Assembly (NCBI GenBank): GCA_903913365.1
Contig: CAIWKW010000072.1
Location: forward strand, 1-8,365
Direction of reading: 5' to 3'
Origin: Candidatus Doudnabacteria bacterium
GTDB lineage: Bacteria; Patescibacteriota; Doudnabacteria; UBA920
Length of the DNA stretch: 8,365 bases
Both the position numbers and the translations under genes were made by a program. Below are positions 5,852 to 8,365 of the stretch, piece by piece (within the stretch, counting starts at the first letter, position 1; each line of letters opens with the position of its first letter). The notes beneath the pieces were generated by a model. The model had not been told where the DNA came from and searched no databases. It was given only the letters and a program-made list of their open reading frames with translations.

Positions 5852-6439
5852 ATGTATGAATTTCCATCGGGAGGCGAAGAATTTAGTTTTAGCGATAAAG
5901 GTAAGCACGACGGCCAAAACGCCGGTATAAGTAAAGAAGACTTTTTGTTATTAAAAAATAAAAGCAGAATCAGAAATAGTTCTTTTAATATAGAACGTTT
6001 TTTGCTAGCTCCCGATGTCAAAATTACTCGCGAGACCAGAGCACCTGAGGAACTAGGAGCCTACTATTCCCCTTGGTATTATAAAACGTATGATGGCAAG
6101 AGATCGCCAACGGGCTATAAAAAAATTAATAGTGGCGAAGAAGATGGTCGAGCTATAAGAATAGACGAACACGAAGTTGCGAAGGAAGTACTAAGTACAG
6201 AGCATTTAGAAAGAATAGAGGGTTATCGGAAATCTGTACATCCTATTCCAGCGGAGCCAATTATTATTGCTCAAGATTTGGATACCAACAGAACACTTAT
6301 TTTAGATGGTAACCATACTGCCAAAGCTATTTATCTTAATTATTTAGCTGGGGATAGTATACCTCCAATTCCAGTTATAGTTGTTAGAGGCCACAAGCTT
6401 GCCGAAATAATTGGCGATTTAAAAATAGTCAACAAATAA
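5852..6439 (+). CDS. Hypothetical protein with ParB/sulfiredoxin-like domain
   Basis: A 195-aa soluble protein. The C-terminal part (about 128-180) looks like a ParB/sulfiredoxin-fold core: strand PIIIAQ (136-141), strand RTLILDGNHTAKA (147-159), then helix AIYLNYLAGD and strand IPVIVV (173-178). LDGNHTAKA resembles the conserved (V/L)xDGxHR segment of ParB N-terminal domains, with Thr in place of the usual Arg. No helix-turn-helix follows, so it is not a complete chromosome-partition ParB. Stand-alone domains of this fold can be nucleases, CTPases or kinases, and none can be assigned here. The first 100 residues are polar and unrecognised. The ATG has no Shine-Dalgarno but a good extended -10 lies 30 nt before it. 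Its stop is 33 nt from the second copy of the 62-bp repeat. It shows no evident similarity to its neighbour, despite sharing flanks with it. Confidence 0.75.
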   Translation: MYEFPSGGEEFSFSDKGKHDGQNAGISKEDFLLLKNKSRIRNSSFNIERFLLAPDVKITRETRAPEELGAYYSPWYYKTYDGKRSPTGYKKINSGEEDGRAIRIDEHEVAKEVLSTEHLERIEGYRKSVHPIPAEPIIIAQDLDTNRTLILDGNHTAKAIYLNYLAGDSIPPIPVIVVRGHKLAEIIGDLKIVNK

Positions 6440-6472
6440 TTTGTAAGGACCTCCGCTGTAAACTTAGCAGAG

Positions 6473-6534
6473 TAAAATAAACATCTCTTACCAAAGCCAA
6501 ATAAGTTTTCCACCTGTCTCGACTTGGTCTACCA
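6473..6534 (+). repeat. 62-bp direct repeat, copy 2
   Basis: It begins 33 nt after the stop of the 5852-6439 gene, and the terminator stem follows almost at once. It is 56/62 identical to the copy at 5698-5759; the perfect core is at 6487-6517. The distance between the two copies is 775 bp. Confidence 0.93.
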
Positions 6535-6536
6535 AT

Positions 6537-6569
6537 AAAAAATATCCCAATGTATATGGGATATTTTTT
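6537..6569 (+). terminator. Intrinsic terminator of the second unit
   Basis: AAAAAATATCCCA (6537-6549) pairs with TGGGATATTTTTT (6557-6569) around a 7-nt loop. A 13-bp perfect stem whose right arm supplies the U run. It can act on both strands. Confidence 0.85.
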
Positions 6570-6572
6570 ATT

Positions 6573-6603
6573 GCCCTGAGCGAGTGCATCCGAGTCGAAG
6601 GGC
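6573..6603. repeat. Palindromic repeat with GCCCT/AGGGC ends
   Basis: GCCCT (6573-6577) and AGGGC (6599-6603) enclose a GC-rich middle that repeats GAGT and CGAG. The block stands out from its AT-rich flanks and has the look of a dispersed intergenic repeat. No other copy is in the window. Confidence 0.5.
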
Positions 6604-6698
6604 TCACGAAGAAAGGGTACTTTTGATTTGGTTTTGTTGATAAAAAAATTAAAAAATATTACTTTGATTTCCCAGTGGAATTATTTTAAAATTAAGCA

Positions 6699-6710
6699 TA
6701 TAATTATAAT
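6699..6710 (+). promoter_or_regulatory. Tandem -10 boxes before the small gene
   Basis: Two back-to-back TATAAT hexamers (6699-6704, 6705-6710). The -35 candidates are weak (TGGAAT at 6676-6681 for the first). The transcript would carry a leader of about 100 nt before the ATG at 6820. Confidence 0.5.
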
Positions 6711-6802
6711 CCATTATTAAAGGGGGTTAAAACTTAGGTTTGTGGAAGGCAACTTGAATATATACTTGTATTTAAATTGTCTTTCGCAAACACAGCGGAA
6801 GC

Positions 6803-6809
6803 AGGAGGT
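6803..6809 (+). promoter_or_regulatory. Shine-Dalgarno that sets the small gene's start
   Basis: AGGAGGT, a near-perfect complement of the 16S 3' end, placed 10 nt before the ATG at 6820. The in-frame upstream GTG at 6742 has no such site, so the ATG is chosen. The strength of this site contrasts with the two genes to its left, which have none. Confidence 0.85.
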
Positions 6810-6819
6810 AGAAGAGAAA

Positions 6820-7155
6820 ATGCAGTACACCGTAAAGGTTGTGATTTCAGGAGATTGCGGCACAGACCTGTTGGGTATAGGCCACTTAATAACGGACTGG
6901 TGCAAAACGCATCAGGAGTGGTACGCCCAAACAGGAGTGGATGGCGTACAACCAGGTTTGGAGCTTAATCCGGGAACGGATGGAATTCCGGAAGCTTCGC
7001 AAAAGTACACTTTCTCGGGAATGTTGCCCGATAGAACGGCCAAAGAATCTATCCGGACTCTTTTCCAAGAGTTGGCGGACTTCCTACAGGAGAAGCTAAA
7101 TCCGGAGGATCAGAAAACTCCGGTTGAAGTGATCTTCGGCCTGAAAATCCGCTGA
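6820..7155 (+). CDS. Small hypothetical protein
   Basis: A 111-aa soluble protein starting MQYTVKVVISGDCG. I do not recognise the family. A predicted strand (QYTVKVVISG), a helix (GHLITDWCKTHQEWYAQTG), a middle Gly/Pro-rich stretch, a strand (KYTFSGMLP), an amphipathic helix (KESIRTLFQELADFLQEKL, about 68-86) and a final strand (VEVIFGLKI) suggest a compact alpha/beta fold. Two Cys (12 and 28) are present but no metal motif. There is no signal peptide or membrane helix. The near-ideal Shine-Dalgarno suggests efficient translation. It is monocistronic: promoter candidates lie upstream at 6699-6710, a long hairpin lies downstream, and the next gene is convergent. It is more GC-rich than the two plus-strand genes before it. 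Confidence 0.78.
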   Translation: MQYTVKVVISGDCGTDLLGIGHLITDWCKTHQEWYAQTGVDGVQPGLELNPGTDGIPEASQKYTFSGMLPDRTAKESIRTLFQELADFLQEKLNPEDQKTPVEVIFGLKIR

Positions 7156-7160
7156 ACCAA

Positions 7161-7191
7161 AGCCCCGGAAACCTTTAGTGTTTCCGGGGCT
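7161..7191. terminator. Hairpin between convergent genes
   Basis: AGCCCCGGAAAC (7161-7172) pairs perfectly over 12 bp with GTTTCCGGGGCT (7180-7191), loop of 7 nt. It starts 5 nt after the stop of the small gene and lies 47 nt after the ADH stop on the other strand. There is only a short T run on either side (TTT on the minus strand, AATTTT a few bases on for the plus strand), so it is a terminator-type hairpin with a weak U tail, probably shared by both genes. Confidence 0.7.
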
Positions 7192-7238
7192 GCGTAATTT
7201 TAAAATAATTTACTACAAATATTGGCTTAAGTTACATT

Positions 7239-8279
7239 TTACAGTTTTATTAAAATTTTAATTTCTTTTCGCTCATCCATTGCCTTGTATCCCTCGGCAA
7301 TATCAGAAAGCGGAATTGTCTTGGTAAAAATAGCCGATACGTCCAGTTTGCCGGAAAGGACGTCCGGCATAAGCTGAGGAATATAATAGCCGGCCGGAGC
7401 GCCGCTGCCCTTTATGCCCACGTCCGTGGAAAAAAGCTTCATAGCCGGAAAGTCGGCAACGCCGTGAGGCACTCCCACAAAACCAATATGACCGCCAATC
7501 CTTACCGCGCCTAAGGCTGCCTCCCAGGATTCATTTGTCCCCACGCATTCCAAAGCGCAGTCCACGCCCAAATCTTTTGTGGCTTCTTTAATCTGCTTAA
7601 TCGCCTCTTCGCCTCTTGCCGATATAATATCGGTGGCGCCAAATTGTTTACCAATAGCCGCGCGATCTTCGTGCGTGCTAATTAGAAAAATTCTGGAAGC
7701 TCCAAGCCTTTTGCTTGCCGCAACCGCGCACAAACCAACCGCACCGTCGCCAATTACCGCAACAGTAGAACCCGCTTTTACTTCCGCGCATACGGCAGCG
7801 TGATGTCCGGTGCACAAAACATCCGACAGAGGCAGTAAAGCCGACATCATTTTTTCGTCTTTAACTTTGTCTTTGGGAATTACAAACAGTGTGCCGTTGG
7901 CCATGGGCACGCGCACTTTTTCTCCCTGGCAACCGTCATTTCCTTTGGAACCCCAAAACATAAATTTACGGCAAAATCTGGTTTCGCCAATAAGGCATAA
8001 ATCGCACGTGCCGTCGGAAATAACAAACGGCGCCACAACCAAATCACCCACCTTTACTTTTGTTACTGCCTCCCCCACCGCTTCCACAATCCCCATAAAT
8101 TCATGTCCGATTCGGCTGCCCGTCTCACGCGGCTCAAGACCACGATACGGCCATAAGTCGGAGCCACAAATACAGGAGTAAGTGACTTTAACAATAGCGT
8201 CATCCGGATTTTGAATTACCGGATCCGGCACTTCCCCTACTTCAATTTTACCCGGTCCCTGAAAAATAGTTGCTTTCAT
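7239..8279 (-). CDS. Zinc-type medium-chain alcohol dehydrogenase
   Basis: A 346-aa cytosolic enzyme of the MDR superfamily, of normal length, that interconverts an alcohol and an aldehyde or ketone with NAD(P)(H). The catalytic-zinc segment shows CICGSD (Cys38, Asp41), GHE (His59, Glu60) and Asp153. The nucleotide-binding motif is VIGDGAVG (175-182). After the second Rossmann strand it reads LISTHEDR (199-206) with no Asp at the usual NAD-selecting place, which leans to NADP(H); this is inference. The structural-zinc lobe reads DGTCDLCLIGETRFC, with Cys92, 95 and 103; the usual first Cys is Asp89, so that site is incomplete. The substrate is unknown. AAGGCGG (8284-8290) sits 4 nt before the ATG, slightly close. 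It is convergent to the small gene and alone on its strand at this edge. Confidence 0.94.
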   Translation of the reverse strand: MKATIFQGPGKIEVGEVPDPVIQNPDDAIVKVTYSCICGSDLWPYRGLEPRETGSRIGHEFMGIVEAVGEAVTKVKVGDLVVAPFVISDGTCDLCLIGETRFCRKFMFWGSKGNDGCQGEKVRVPMANGTLFVIPKDKVKDEKMMSALLPLSDVLCTGHHAAVCAEVKAGSTVAVIGDGAVGLCAVAASKRLGASRIFLISTHEDRAAIGKQFGATDIISARGEEAIKQIKEATKDLGVDCALECVGTNESWEAALGAVRIGGHIGFVGVPHGVADFPAMKLFSTDVGIKGSGAPAGYYIPQLMPDVLSGKLDVSAIFTKTIPLSDIAEGYKAMDERKEIKILIKL

Positions 8280-8293
8280 TTATCCGCCTTAAT

Positions 8294-8318
8294 GTTTGCC
8301 CAAAATATTTAGGCAAAC
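8294..8318. repeat. Inverted repeat in the ADH leader
   Basis: GTTTGCC (8294-8300) and GGCAAAC (8312-8318) form a perfect 7-bp inverted repeat around 11 AT-rich bases. It sits between the -10 candidate and the ribosome-binding site of the ADH gene. It could be a repressor operator or a leader hairpin; the spacing suits a dimeric DNA-binding protein. Confidence 0.6.
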
Positions 8319-8327
8319 TTAATTATT

Positions 8328-8333
8328 AGTATA
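8328..8333 (-). promoter_or_regulatory. Possible -10 box of the ADH gene
   Basis: TATACT on the minus strand, about 50 nt upstream of the ATG. A -35 is not convincing (TATTAT at about 17 nt). The same hexamer serves as the -10 candidate for the ATPase and the cupin. Confidence 0.4.
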
Positions 8334-8365
8334 AATCGCGTTAATTTTTTATAATACAATTATAT

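Noticed and set aside
5698..6534. Integron attC sites
   Set aside because: No paired arms and no GTTRRRY-type core; no integrase in the window.
5698..6534. CRISPR array
   Set aside because: Only two copies, 775 bp apart with a gene between; no short repeat-spacer pattern.
6440..6700. Long minus-strand open frame through repeat copy 2
   Set aside because: No ATG, GTG or TTG start, and it runs through the terminator and palindrome; kept only as a clue to the origin of the repeat.
6742..6819. GTG-initiated 26-residue extension of the small gene
   Set aside because: No ribosome-binding site there, while AGGAGGT sits 10 nt before the ATG at 6820.
7156..7164. Third partial copy of the repeat after the small gene (ACCAAAGCC match)
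   Set aside because: Nine bases only, and half of them belong to the convergent hairpin.

Overview
The window reads as a stretch of a small bacterial genome, most likely a member of Candidatus Patescibacteria (CPR) or something similar. This is inferred from gene style and was not tested by a search. Pointers are the very short, densely packed genes, the small cupin and His/Met-rich single-pass membrane protein types, many intergenic palindromic repeats, and a tRNA with an encoded CCA. TAA, TAG and TGA are all used as stops, so the standard bacterial code (table 11) fits; a code reading UGA as glycine is not needed.

Positions 1-4321 hold four genes, all on the minus strand. In transcription order they are a CtpE-like P-type cation ATPase (4321-1982), a single-domain cupin (1913-1518), a His/Met-rich membrane peptide (1433-1089) and a classical SDR oxidoreductase (931-230). 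Each has a Shine-Dalgarno sequence. The ATPase and the membrane peptide have recognisable promoters and the cupin has a weaker candidate, so they may be separate transcripts sharing a theme of metal or ion handling and redox metabolism. A bidirectional hairpin terminator separates the membrane peptide from the SDR.

Positions 4322-4779 are non-coding, with a multi-hairpin intergenic repeat element and a strong plus-strand promoter (TTGAAA, 17 nt, TAAAAT). This promoter drives tRNA-Glu(UUC) at 4780-4854, which is followed by a terminator.

Positions 4960-6570 are the most interesting part. Two AT-rich plus-strand genes (a possible GNAT-like protein and a ParB/sulfiredoxin-like protein) sit in two units with the same architecture. 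Each unit has TATAAT, then 29 or 30 nt to an ATG without a Shine-Dalgarno, then the gene, then 34 or 33 nt to a 62-bp direct repeat (56/62 identical between copies), then a hairpin terminator. The two proteins show no obvious similarity to each other, so the shared parts are the flanks. This looks like a cassette-style arrangement next to a tRNA gene. Its nature is unknown.

Positions 6571-8365 hold another palindromic repeat, a small unrecognised protein with a near-perfect Shine-Dalgarno (6820-7155), a long convergent hairpin, and a zinc-type medium-chain alcohol dehydrogenase on the minus strand (8279-7239) with an inverted repeat in its leader.
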